DNA of 64,000 nt from Chryseobacterium sp. IHB B 17019. GTDB taxonomy: Bacteria > Bacteroidota > Bacteroidia > Flavobacteriales > Weeksellaceae. Below, one piece after another: positions 52,356-60,207 of the stretch. The notes below the pieces were generated by a model. The model saw nothing but the letters and a program-made list of their open reading frames with translations, had not been told where the DNA came from and did not search any database. A program made the translations under genes and the position numbers. Where the stretch lies: positions 1,798,001 through 1,862,000 of the forward strand of contig NZ_CP013293.1 of NCBI RefSeq assembly GCF_001456155.1. Direction: 5' to 3'. Each line of letters opens with the position of its first letter. Positions within the stretch are counted from its first letter, which is position 1.

Positions 52356-52721
52356 CTAGTTCTTATTTTTGAGTTCGTTCAATAGCATTTCAAGGTCTTC
52401 CACGGTCATTTCGTTCTTTTCTACAAGGAAAGAAACGGCACTTTTGTAGGAACCTTTAAAATAATTTTTCACAAGACTTTTCATCGTTTTTCCAGAATAT
52501 TGCTCCTTCGAGATCAATGGAAAATATTCATGCTGCCTTCCGTATACGTTGTAGTCTACGAATTCTTTTTCCTTCAATACTTTTAAAATGGTAGAAACGG
52601 TGTTGGTATGCGGTTTCGGGTCCGGAAAAAGATCAAGAATATCTTTTAGAAATCCTTTTTCCAGTTTCCATAAATACTGCATCACCTGCTCTTCTGCTTT
52701 TGTTAAAGTCTGAATCTTCAT
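52356..52721 (-). CDS. BlaI/MecI/CopY family repressor
   Basis: A 121-residue winged-helix repressor. MKIQTLTKAEEQVMQYLWKL is the family start and PHTNTVSTILKVLKEKEFVD is the recognition region; the C-terminal dimerisation helices (TMKSLVKNYFKGSYKSAVSF) contain the region usually cut by BlaR1. An ATG six codons further upstream (52739) is possible; the start at 52721 matches relatives. It is followed by its M56 partner. Candidate operators lie just upstream of its promoter and start point. Confidence 0.9.
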   Translation of the reverse strand: MKIQTLTKAEEQVMQYLWKLEKGFLKDILDLFPDPKPHTNTVSTILKVLKEKEFVDYNVYGRQHEYFPLISKEQYSGKTMKSLVKNYFKGSYKSAVSFLVEKNEMTVEDLEMLLNELKNKN

Positions 52722-52775
52722 ATCCCTCTTTTTAATCATTAAATATGATATAAATTTTAACTTAAATTTAATATC

Positions 52776-52789
52776 ACTAAGAAATTAGT
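52776..52789. promoter_or_regulatory. Candidate BlaI-type operator 1
   Basis: ACTAAGAAATTAGT, an ACTA-N6-TAGT dyad placed at the expected transcription start. Confidence 0.45.
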
Positions 52790-52793
52790 TATA

Positions 52794-52823
52794 CAAATGT
52801 AGAAATAAAATCTTTCGAAACAA
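52794..52823 (-). promoter_or_regulatory. Promoter of the BlaI-M56 cluster
   Basis: TTG (complement of 52821-52823), exactly 19 bases, then TACATTTG (52794-52801) on the minus strand: a full consensus. The -7 box overlaps the dyad TACAAATGTA (52792-52801), which resembles the TACA/TGTA core of staphylococcal BlaI sites. Confidence 0.65.
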
Positions 52824-52836
52824 CTATTTTTTTAGT
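52823..52836. promoter_or_regulatory. Candidate BlaI-type operator 2
   Basis: ACTATTTTTTTAGT, a second ACTA-N6-TAGT dyad, centred 47 bases from operator 1 and touching the -33 element. Its outer flank TTAGTGATA is the exact inverse of TATCACTAA at operator 1. Confidence 0.45.
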
Positions 52837-53058
52837 GATAAAAGATTAAACGATATAACTAATTGATAATCAGTAAAATAATTTTTATTAAAATTTGTTA
52901 AATTTTTAAGACAGAGAAATTATTGCCTATTCGATCAATAGAAAAATCCTGATTTGCAAAAGAAATTCTTAAAACTTGTTAATTTTTATTAAATAAAATT
53001 AAAATGAATTTGTTTAAACCGAGAAAATATATTTATTTTAGTGCTTTAAAAATTTCTC

Positions 53059-53643
53059 ATGAAAAGATATAATTTATTAATTGTACTATTACTACTTGTT
53101 TTTAACCTAACTACGGCTCAAAAGAAGGGTTCTCCTGCTGCGGATTTCAGTGCGGTAAAAGAGGCTAAAACTAAAATTGAAAATACAGTTCCTTTAGTTA
53201 TCAAGCATTTGCAGGATATCAGCACAAAGGAAAATGATCCAAATATCCTTACAAACGGAAAAATTGCATTGGCAAAGGAATACGGAAAAGTGGAGCTGGA
53301 ATGGCGCATGTACAGAGGAAACATGAACAGCTGTATCATGAATAATTCTTCCAAGAAAGCAAAAAAATGCATGGAATATCATAATACAATGTTCAGAGAC
53401 ACCATGATCAACTACAACAACTATATCACGAATCTTACAAGAAAGAACGGATATCTTGGTGTGGAAGGTGATACAAAATTCGACCTTAATCCTGCTGAAA
53501 CATCTACTAAGCTGAATGAATCTTATTTCAATGCAAACGATGCAGCCGGAAGAATGAAAGGAAATTCTAAGAAAGAATTCTTAGGCCAGACCATGGCAGA
53601 TGATTATGCATTGACGCCTTATAATCAATTGGCGACTCAATAA
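53059..53643 (+). CDS. Secreted protein of unknown function
   Basis: A 194-residue protein with a signal peptide (LLLLVFNLTTAQ) and a helical, Lys- and Asn-rich mature part. Two Cys residues about 14 apart (NSCIMNNSSKKAKKCMEYHN) may form a disulfide. It is divergent from the BlaI gene across a 337-base region, so it could share regulation with that cluster. No named family recognised. Confidence 0.7.
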   Translation: MKRYNLLIVLLLLVFNLTTAQKKGSPAADFSAVKEAKTKIENTVPLVIKHLQDISTKENDPNILTNGKIALAKEYGKVELEWRMYRGNMNSCIMNNSSKKAKKCMEYHNTMFRDTMINYNNYITNLTRKNGYLGVEGDTKFDLNPAETSTKLNESYFNANDAAGRMKGNSKKEFLGQTMADDYALTPYNQLATQ

Positions 53644-53671
53644 TAATTTATTTTATTAATTAAATGATATG

Positions 53672-53700
53672 AAATCCTGCTTTTTAAGTAGGATTTTTTA
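53672..53700 (+). terminator. Terminator of the secreted-protein gene
   Basis: An 11-bp stem with one wobble (AAATCCTGCTT at 53672-53682 with its partner ending at 53696), then T residues. Confidence 0.7.
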
Positions 53701-53917
53701 TTTATTACAAAAGCTTTTTACTTAAAATTATTTATTAAGTCACGCTTAGTTTTGAAGTCACTAACTGCATTTTGTAAACTTTGCTTTTGAATGTTAAACT
53801 CAATATTTTAAGGCATTTAAAACTTTTGTGACTTTTGTGGTTAAATTTTTTCAAATTTCTGTCCAAAAAACAAAAACTCGGTTGTCATTAAGGTATAACA
53901 ACAAAAATTTTAAAATT

Positions 53918-54370
53918 ATGGAACCAAGAATCAATTTATTCGAAAAAGGAAAAAAAGCAATTACCCCAATCTTTGGAATCAACCAATATCTGAAACATTC
54001 CTCGATTGGCAAGCAATTGATAGAACTTATTGATTTCAGAATTTCACAGATCAACAAATGCTCTTACTGCCTTGATATGCACTCAAAAGAGCTTCGTGCA
54101 ATGGGAGAAACAGAACAGCGACTTTACGGATTGAGCGCATGGAGAGAAACTCCATATTTCACAGAAAGAGAGAGAGCTGCCCTGGAATTTGCTGAAGGCG
54201 TAAACGCTCTTCACGTTTCTGATGAAGTGTATGAAAGTACAAAAAAACACTTCTCAGAAGAGGAAATGATCGATCTTACTTTAGTCGTAAATTCAATTAA
54301 TATCTGGAACAGATTCAACATTGTATTCAGACAGGTTCCGGGAGATTATCAGGTAGGAATGTTTGGATAG
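53918..54370 (+). CDS. Carboxymuconolactone decarboxylase/AhpD family protein
   Basis: A 150-residue protein of the AhpD-like fold. The redox motif is CSYCLDMHSKEL (CxxC followed by His), the pattern used by alkylhydroperoxidase D. It was extended in frame upstream to 53828, but the segment before MEPRINLFEK has no family match and is read as leader DNA. It probably reduces peroxides with a thiol donor. A terminator follows the stop codon. Confidence 0.85.
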   Translation: MEPRINLFEKGKKAITPIFGINQYLKHSSIGKQLIELIDFRISQINKCSYCLDMHSKELRAMGETEQRLYGLSAWRETPYFTERERAALEFAEGVNALHVSDEVYESTKKHFSEEEMIDLTLVVNSINIWNRFNIVFRQVPGDYQVGMFG

Positions 54371-54401
54371 TTTTTGAGCAATTTAGAATTGATTTAATAG
54401 T

Positions 54402-54436
54402 AAAGAGAGCCGCAATGGTTCTCTTTTGTTTTTTTT
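54402..54436 (+). terminator. Terminator of the AhpD-like gene
   Basis: AAAGAGAGCC (54402-54411) pairs with GGTTCTCTTT (54417-54426) with one wobble, followed by a T run. Confidence 0.75.
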
Positions 54437-54493
54437 AAATAATGTAAAATTTATGGCATAATAAGTGATTTTAAAATAATAAATTAAAATGCT

Positions 54494-54694
54494 ATGTTCA
54501 ATAAAGGAGATGCCGTAAAATGGCGATTCAGAAACGGTGAAACACACGGAGTCATTATAAAAATTCATACAAAAGACTTTATATTTATGAACCGACAACG
54601 CCGTGCTTCAGAATCCGAGCCACAATATGAAGTGATGAGTGAAAAAACAGGTAAAACAGCCGTTCACAAAGCTTCTACTCTAAAGAAAATATAA
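54494..54694 (+). CDS. DUF2945/HVA1 family TUDOR-like small protein
   Basis: A 66-residue protein: FNKGDAVKWRFRNGETHGVI at the start, and QYEVMSEKTGKTAVHKASTL at the end. This matches the hypervirulence-associated (HVA1/DUF2945) Tudor-like fold, usually annotated without a confirmed role. It is a single small gene. Confidence 0.8.
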   Translation: MFNKGDAVKWRFRNGETHGVIIKIHTKDFIFMNRQRRASESEPQYEVMSEKTGKTAVHKASTLKKI

Positions 54695-54716
54695 AAAAAG
54701 CCACAAAAATTGTGGC
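54694..54716 (-). terminator. Terminator of the membrane-protein gene
   Basis: GCCACAA (54700-54706) pairs with TTGTGGC (54710-54716). The A run on the left serves the minus strand. Confidence 0.7.
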
Positions 54717-54740
54717 AGCTATATTTTGAAAACAGATTAT

Positions 54741-55151
54741 CTATTTTATTTTGTCATAAATCCATTTCGTGACAATAGCCCCGAAAAGATAATAAGCAAC
54801 TGTCATTACTTTTTTCTCCGTCGTTGATGCAACAGGAGAATCATCCAATCCCAGCTTTTCAGGAAGCGCAACTGTTCCCAATCCCATCAGAAGTCCGGAC
54901 GCCATATTAAAACCTGATGTGGCAGTAGTAGCGTAATAAATCCCATTCCCAATAACATCTCCGGCCAAGGTAGCAGCATACAGCTGATCCGGATTTGTAA
55001 TTTTCATATCGACCTTATCCAAAGCTTTATTTAAAGCCTCTTCTCCCACTTTATTAATCTGTGGAGCATTGTCAAAATTCTTTCTGATTGCTTCGTGCAG
55101 AAGGTTTACCGCTATGGCACCACCTAAACCTGCGAGGATTTTTTTGTACAT
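54741..55151 (-). CDS. Hypothetical membrane-associated protein
   Basis: A 136-residue protein with hydrophobic stretches at the N-terminus (ILAGLGGAIAVNLLHEAI), in the middle (GFNMASGLLMGLGTVALP) and at the C-terminus (VAYYLFGAIVTKWIYDKI). No known domain recognised. It has a terminator directly after its stop. Confidence 0.6.
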   Translation of the reverse strand: MYKKILAGLGGAIAVNLLHEAIRKNFDNAPQINKVGEEALNKALDKVDMKITNPDQLYAATLAGDVIGNGIYYATTATSGFNMASGLLMGLGTVALPEKLGLDDSPVASTTEKKVMTVAYYLFGAIVTKWIYDKIK

Positions 55152-55240
55152 AATATTGTGATTTAAGTTGGTATTTCTAAATAATTACATAAATCAAGCC
55201 ATTTTTTAATAAAAATACATAATTCACAATAAGGAGAAAT

Positions 55241-55276
55241 AAAAAAGAGTATCACAAAATTTGTAATACTCTTTAA
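55241..55276 (-). terminator. Terminator of the tRNA array
   Basis: AAAGAGTAT (55244-55252) pairs with ATACTCTTT (55266-55274), extended by ACAAA/TTTGT after a one-base bulge. The T run is on the minus strand. Confidence 0.75.
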
Positions 55277-55281
55277 AATAG

Positions 55282-55354
<73 letters not shown>

Positions 55355-55391
55355 GTGTATTTTTAGAACGCCACCGTGAGCGTTATCTTAG

Positions 55392-55464
<73 letters not shown>

Positions 55465-55505
55465 GTGTATTTTTAGAAACGTCACCGCTGACGTTTTAAT
55501 CTTAG

Positions 55506-55578
<73 letters not shown>

Positions 55579-55667
55579 ATATTGGATTGCAAATATACGA
55601 CAAAAATTTAAAATTCCTAATTTTTCTTTTAAATAAAGGACTTTTATAAAAACTATCTTAATATTTG

Positions 55668-55675
55668 TATCTTTG
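55668..55675 (+). promoter_or_regulatory. -7 element for the tsaC-like gene
   Basis: TATCTTTG ends only four bases before the ATG at 55680, so transcription would begin at or next to the start codon. Confidence 0.5.
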
Positions 55676-55679
55676 TTCT

Positions 55680-56291
55680 ATGGCAAAAATATTGAAAATT
55701 TATCCTGACAACCCACAGGAAAATCTTATTAATGAAGTAATTAAAACTTTGAATAATGGCGGATTAATCATTTATCCTTCAGACACGGTTTATGCGCTGG
55801 GCTGTAATATTTTTGACATAAAAGCCATGGAAAAGCTTGCTCAAATAAAAAAAATAAAGCTTGAAAAGGCCCAATTTTCAATAATTTGTAATGATCTAAG
55901 CCATCTTTCGGATTTTACAAGACCTATTGAAACCTCCGTTTTCAGATTTTTGAAGAGCCATCTTCCGGGTCCGTTTACCTTTATTCTTGATGCTAATAAA
56001 AGTGTCCCTTTAGCTTATAAAAATCACAAAACCATCGGTATTCGTGTTCCGGATCACCCTATTCCACAACTGATTGTTGAAAAGCTGGGCCACCCGATCG
56101 CCTCAACATCCATTAAAGATGATGACGAAATCATTGAATATTCCACCGATCCCGAGCTTATTGCTGAAAAATACGATCATTTAGTGGATATTGTTATTGA
56201 CTCCGGATATGGTGATAATATGGCTTCAACCATTGTTGACCTCACTTCAGGCGAGCCGGAAATTATCCGACAGGGAAAAGGTATTGTCTAA
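55680..56291 (+). CDS. L-threonylcarbamoyladenylate synthase family protein (TsaC/YciO/Sua5)
   Basis: A 203-residue YrdC-domain protein. It has the motif NGGLIIYPSDTVYALGCNIF, then KAQFSIICNDLSHLSDFTR, LPGPFTFILDANK, IGIRVPDHP and ASTSI at the nucleotide site. TsaC/Sua5 proteins make threonylcarbamoyl-AMP for t6A37 of tRNAs decoding ANN; YciO is a related paralogue of less certain role. The sequence cannot decide between them. The frame extends to a TTG at 55665 that overlaps promoter DNA; the ATG at 55680 is chosen. It heads a run of four genes. Confidence 0.88.
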   Translation: MAKILKIYPDNPQENLINEVIKTLNNGGLIIYPSDTVYALGCNIFDIKAMEKLAQIKKIKLEKAQFSIICNDLSHLSDFTRPIETSVFRFLKSHLPGPFTFILDANKSVPLAYKNHKTIGIRVPDHPIPQLIVEKLGHPIASTSIKDDDEIIEYSTDPELIAEKYDHLVDIVIDSGYGDNMASTIVDLTSGEPEIIRQGKGIV

Positions 56292-56323
56292 AAATAAAAT
56301 TTTACTCAATTTTTATAATTTAA

Positions 56324-57082
56324 ATGAAAATAATAACATCACCTGCCAAATTAATGAATATAGAAAACTCAACAGACCTGTTGAGATCTACAACTCCGAA
56401 ATTCATTGAGGAAGCAGCATTCATACACTCCTATTTAAAACAAAAATCTCCAAAATATCTTTCTGATTTAATGGAAATTTCGCCAAAACTGGCAGATGAA
56501 AACTGGGAAAGAAACCAAAAATGGAAAGCAAAACCAACAGTAAAAGAATCTGCTCCCGCCATGTTTGCTTTTACAGGCGAGGTTTACAGAGGTTTGGACG
56601 CGAAAACACTTGACAAAAATGCAGTCGATTATTTACAAAAAAACTACAGAATGCTTTCCGGATTATATGGTTTGTTGAAACCTTCTGATAAAATCATGCT
56701 TTACAGGCTGGAAATGGGAAGGCCGTTCGAGTTCGATGAATACAGGAATCTTTATGAATTTTGGAGAGACAAAATAACAGAGCAACTGAATTCAGAATTA
56801 AAAAAAAATGAAATTATCCTAAATCTTGCAAGCACAGAATATTTTAAAGTAATAGACCGAAAGAAAATTAATAACAAAATTATTGATTTTGATTTCTATG
56901 AATTAAAAGACGGAAAATTAAAAACCATTGTCGTTTACACCAAACATGCGAGAGGCATGGTGGTAAGATTCTGCGCGGAAACCAATGCCAAAACCCTGAA
57001 TGACGTGAAAGCTTTCAACTACGAAGGTTATCTTATCGACGAGGAAAAATCTACCGATACAAAACTGGTTTTCACAAGATAA
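56324..57082 (+). CDS. yaaA: YaaA family peroxide-stress protein (DUF328)
   Basis: A 252-residue DUF328 protein. It starts with KIITSPAKLMNIENSTDLLR and carries PAMFAFTGEVYRGLDA, MLSGLYGLLKPSDKIMLYRL and the end TKHARGMVVRFC. In E. coli YaaA limits intracellular iron and DNA damage during peroxide stress. It is 32 bases after the tsaC-like gene and directly followed by prmC with no gap. Confidence 0.9.
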   Translation: MKIITSPAKLMNIENSTDLLRSTTPKFIEEAAFIHSYLKQKSPKYLSDLMEISPKLADENWERNQKWKAKPTVKESAPAMFAFTGEVYRGLDAKTLDKNAVDYLQKNYRMLSGLYGLLKPSDKIMLYRLEMGRPFEFDEYRNLYEFWRDKITEQLNSELKKNEIILNLASTEYFKVIDRKKINNKIIDFDFYELKDGKLKTIVVYTKHARGMVVRFCAETNAKTLNDVKAFNYEGYLIDEEKSTDTKLVFTR

Positions 57083-57934
57083 ATGACGATTTCAGAATTA
57101 AAAAAACATTTTAAAACAGAGCTTGCGGATTTATATACAGATTCGGAAGCTGCTTTTCTGTGCTCAGTTTTTATTGAAAAAATTGTGGGTTTTGACAGCT
57201 TTGATCAAAGGAGATTTTCTGATCAGGAATTGCTGATTCAGGATGAAAAAAGGCTTTTGGAAATTACTTCAGAATTAAAAAACAAAAAGCCATATCAACA
57301 TATTTTAGGCGAAACAGAATTCTACGGAATGATTTTTTTTGTGAATGAAAATGTTTTGATTCCCCGCCCTGAAACGGAAGAACTGCTGGAATTTGCAATA
57401 AAAAAAATCCACAATTCGTCATTGTCAATTGACCAAATAAAGATTCTCGATATTGGAACCGGAAGCGGAATTATTCCTTTGGTCTTAAAAAAATATTTTC
57501 CAAAAGCTGAAATTACATCAATAGATTACTCTGAAAAAGCTTTAGAAACAGCGAAAAAAAATGCAGACTTTCATGGATTGGAGATTAATTTTATTCACTC
57601 CGATTATCTGAATTTTGATTTGAATGAAAATTTTGATATTATCATATCAAATCCGCCTTACATCGGGATTGATGAAGAGCAGGAGATTGTAGATTCCGTA
57701 AAAGAATTTGAACCAACAATGGCACTTTTCTCCCCTACTTCCGATGCCTTAATTTTTTACAGGAAAATCGCTAATGACGCGAAAAAACATTTGAATGAAA
57801 ATGGGCTTTTATTTTTGGAAATTAATCAAAAACTAGGTCCTGAAACTTTGGAATTATATTTAAATGATTTTAAAGAAGCACAATTAATAAAGGATTTATC
57901 TGAAAATGACCGGTTCATTTTTGGGAGAAAATAA
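57083..57934 (+). CDS. prmC: Peptide chain release factor N5-glutamine methyltransferase PrmC
   Basis: A 283-residue class I methyltransferase that methylates the GGQ glutamine of RF1 and RF2. The N-terminal helical domain (residues 1-85) is followed by ENVLIPRPETEELLE, motif I ILDIGTGSGIIPLVL, and the catalytic FDIIISNPPYIG (NPPY) motif. The start codon follows the yaaA stop immediately, and DUF4180 starts 5 bases after its own stop. Confidence 0.93.
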   Translation: MTISELKKHFKTELADLYTDSEAAFLCSVFIEKIVGFDSFDQRRFSDQELLIQDEKRLLEITSELKNKKPYQHILGETEFYGMIFFVNENVLIPRPETEELLEFAIKKIHNSSLSIDQIKILDIGTGSGIIPLVLKKYFPKAEITSIDYSEKALETAKKNADFHGLEINFIHSDYLNFDLNENFDIIISNPPYIGIDEEQEIVDSVKEFEPTMALFSPTSDALIFYRKIANDAKKHLNENGLLFLEINQKLGPETLELYLNDFKEAQLIKDLSENDRFIFGRK

Positions 57935-57939
57935 TTGAT

Positions 57940-58296
57940 ATGGAAATAAAAGCACACCAGATCGGCAATACAAAAATCGCAGAAGTTATCTCTGATGTAA
58001 TTATCATTAATTCGGCTCAGGATGGGTTGGATCTCCTGGGAAATATTTATTATCAAGGTTATGACAGAGTAATTATTTACGAGAAAAACATGACCCCGGA
58101 TTTCTTTGATTTAAAAACAAAAATTGCCGGAGACATTTTACAGAAATTTTCAAATTATCGTGTGAAACTGGCTGTTATCGGGGATTTTAAACGATATGAA
58201 AGCAAGAGTTTCAATGATTTTATGTTTGAAAGCAATAAAACAAGCCATATCAATTTTGTTGAGAGCTTAGATGAAGCGTTGGAAAAACTTTCATAA
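57940..58296 (+). CDS. DUF4180 domain-containing protein
   Basis: A 118-residue protein: QIGNTKIAEVISDVIIINSA, GLDLLGNIYYQGYDRVIIYE, NMTPDFFDLKTKIAGDILQK and KLAVIGDFKRYESKSFNDFM fit the DUF4180 alternating alpha/beta fold. The role is unknown. It ends the tsaC-yaaA-prmC run and converges with an epimerase gene. Confidence 0.85.
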   Translation: MEIKAHQIGNTKIAEVISDVIIINSAQDGLDLLGNIYYQGYDRVIIYEKNMTPDFFDLKTKIAGDILQKFSNYRVKLAVIGDFKRYESKSFNDFMFESNKTSHINFVESLDEALEKLS

Positions 58297-58311
58297 TAAA
58301 TAGAAAACTGT

Positions 58312-59277
58312 TTAATTTTTAATTTTACTTTCGAAATACTTTATAGCATCTCTAATTCCTTTATCAATAGTTTGATAGCTCGTTCCAAGTTCATCGACAG
58401 ACTTTTTATTAGTGTAGAAATTATCAATTCTAAGTGCTTTCATATTGACCGAACTTAAACTCGTTTTAATTTTTGCAAATCTCAAGCAATCCCCTATCAA
58501 TCCAAGAAAAATTAAAATAAAATCTGGAATCGGAAGCAATATCGGTTGTTGATTTGTAAGCTGGTTTACTTTTCTAAAGAAATCTTTATACTTCAAATTT
58601 TCATTTGCTAAAATATACTTTTCACCTGTTTTTCCTTTTTCCATTGCTTTTAAAATTCCTCCTGCAGCGTCTTCTGCATTCACGAAATTTTTTCCACCTT
58701 TTGGATAAAAAACCAGTTTCTTTTTCCAAACCCAAAAAAGAATCTTCCCTGAACTTGGTTTATTGTCATAAGCTCCTATCATAAAAGCAGGATTTACAAT
58801 AATAGGTTTGACTATATGGCTCTTTTGCAAAAGAAAATTTTCCGCTTCTAACTTACTTTTAGCATAAAAAGATTGGTCAAAAGGATATTTCCATGGGTAA
58901 TTTTCATCCCCGGGAGTACTGAGATTTCCAAAGCCCAAAGTATTTGCAGTACTTACAAACAAGAACTTTTCAACATGTCCGGCCTGTGAGAATAAATGAA
59001 CGACTGCATCAAAGTTGATTTTTCTATAATCATCATAATTCAACAGGTTTTGTCGCGTTTCTGCTGCAATATGAATAATAAAATTCACATCTTTTAAATA
59101 TTCTGAAAAATCCGAAAACAAGTCTCCTTCCACCAGCCTCAGGTTTTCATCTTCTTTACCCAAATAACCGCTTTTCTTGCGCACCAAAGCAATAACAAAA
59201 TAACCATTTTCCAATAATTTAATTACAACATGAGCCCCCAAAAGGCCCGTAATTCCTGTCACAAAAACTTTTTTCAT
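58312..59277 (-). CDS. NAD-dependent epimerase/dehydratase
   Basis: A 321-residue extended SDR enzyme. The coenzyme motif is VFVTGITGLLGAHVVIKLLE and the catalytic region has SFYAKSKLEAENFLL, a YxxxK. It resembles dihydroflavonol-reductase-like and sugar-nucleotide epimerases; the substrate is unknown. Its start overlaps the stop of the preceding SDR gene by 4 bases (ATGA), so the two are translationally coupled. Confidence 0.87.
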   Translation of the reverse strand: MKKVFVTGITGLLGAHVVIKLLENGYFVIALVRKKSGYLGKEDENLRLVEGDLFSDFSEYLKDVNFIIHIAAETRQNLLNYDDYRKINFDAVVHLFSQAGHVEKFLFVSTANTLGFGNLSTPGDENYPWKYPFDQSFYAKSKLEAENFLLQKSHIVKPIIVNPAFMIGAYDNKPSSGKILFWVWKKKLVFYPKGGKNFVNAEDAAGGILKAMEKGKTGEKYILANENLKYKDFFRKVNQLTNQQPILLPIPDFILIFLGLIGDCLRFAKIKTSLSSVNMKALRIDNFYTNKKSVDELGTSYQTIDKGIRDAIKYFESKIKN

Positions 59278-60062
59278 GCTTCTTTTATTTCTCTTTTTAT
59301 CGCGCTGGTCATTAATGGTAATTTAATCCAAATCGGTAAAATTTTCATCACGAGCCAGCTTACGGGATTTACCATAATCACAGAATCTCTTTTAAACAGC
59401 TGATTAACGCAATATTCTGCTACTTTATTGGGATCCAGAAGTGTCAGTTTTCCCAGAAAACCCTGTTTTTCAATCCTCGCCGCCACATCTGCATTTGTTT
59501 TCATAGCACCCGGATTTACCACACTTACAAAAACATTGGTATCTTTAAGCTCCTCGTTCAATCCTCTTGAAAATGAATGGATAAAGGTTTTGGAGGCTGG
59601 ATACACGGTTTTAAAACCAATAGGTGAAAATGCGGCCATACTTGAAACATTTAAAATATATGATTGAGGCTGTTTCAAAAGATTAGGTAAAAGCTGGTGG
59701 GTAATCAGCGAAGTAGCCGTGATGTTTACTTGAAGAATATTATTAATGTAAGAGGGGCTCGCATCTAAAAATTTTCTTGTTCCTCCTATACCCGCATTAT
59801 TAATCAAAATATAAATATTGAAGGACTTATTTAACCAATCTGTGAGTTTAAAAATATTTTCATTCACAGAAAGGTCAACTTCATAATAGTAGGTTTTAAT
59901 ATTATAATGTCCGGCCATTTCTTCGCTTAATTCTTTTAAATTCTGATTAGGCAAACTTACAAGAATGAGATTGATTTTCTTTTTTGCCAGGCTTTCAGCA
60001 AATGCTTTTCCCAGTCCCTGACTCGCTCCGGTGATTACTGCAAATGATTCTTCTGTTTCCAT
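59274..60062 (-). CDS. Short-chain dehydrogenase/reductase
   Basis: A 262-residue classical SDR. It has AVITGASQGLGKAFAESLAK (the TGxxxGxG motif), LINNAGIGG (NNAG), a Ser in LNVSSMAAFSPIG and YPASKTFIHSFSRGL (YxxxK). It probably acts on a lipid or ketone substrate. The frame extends to a TTG at 60083 that belongs to a promoter element, so the ATG at 60062 is used. Confidence 0.88.
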   Translation of the reverse strand: METEESFAVITGASQGLGKAFAESLAKKKINLILVSLPNQNLKELSEEMAGHYNIKTYYYEVDLSVNENIFKLTDWLNKSFNIYILINNAGIGGTRKFLDASPSYINNILQVNITATSLITHQLLPNLLKQPQSYILNVSSMAAFSPIGFKTVYPASKTFIHSFSRGLNEELKDTNVFVSVVNPGAMKTNADVAARIEKQGFLGKLTLLDPNKVAEYCVNQLFKRDSVIMVNPVSWLVMKILPIWIKLPLMTSAIKREIKEA

Positions 60063-60080
60063 AACACAAACTTTCTGATA

Positions 60081-60088
60081 CAAAAGTA
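60081..60088 (-). promoter_or_regulatory. -7 element for the SDR/epimerase pair
   Basis: TACTTTTG on the minus strand, 18 bases before the ATG at 60062. Confidence 0.5.
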
Positions 60089-60207
60089 GATGTGGAAAGA
60101 GCTTTTAATGTTCCGGATTATATGAGTGAACAAGTTTAGAAATAAATAACAACTATTTGATTTTTAATAAATTATAAATTCAAAAGGTTAAAATTTATAA
60201 AACAGAA

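Noticed and set aside
47724..52739. Beta-lactam resistance locus
   Set aside because: A BlaI/BlaR1-like pair is present, but there is no beta-lactamase or PBP2a gene and the M56 protein lacks a penicillin-binding sensor domain.
53828..53917. N-terminal 30-residue extension of the AhpD-like protein
   Set aside because: It precedes the family's usual start and is composed of leader-like AT-rich DNA; the ATG at 53918 fits.
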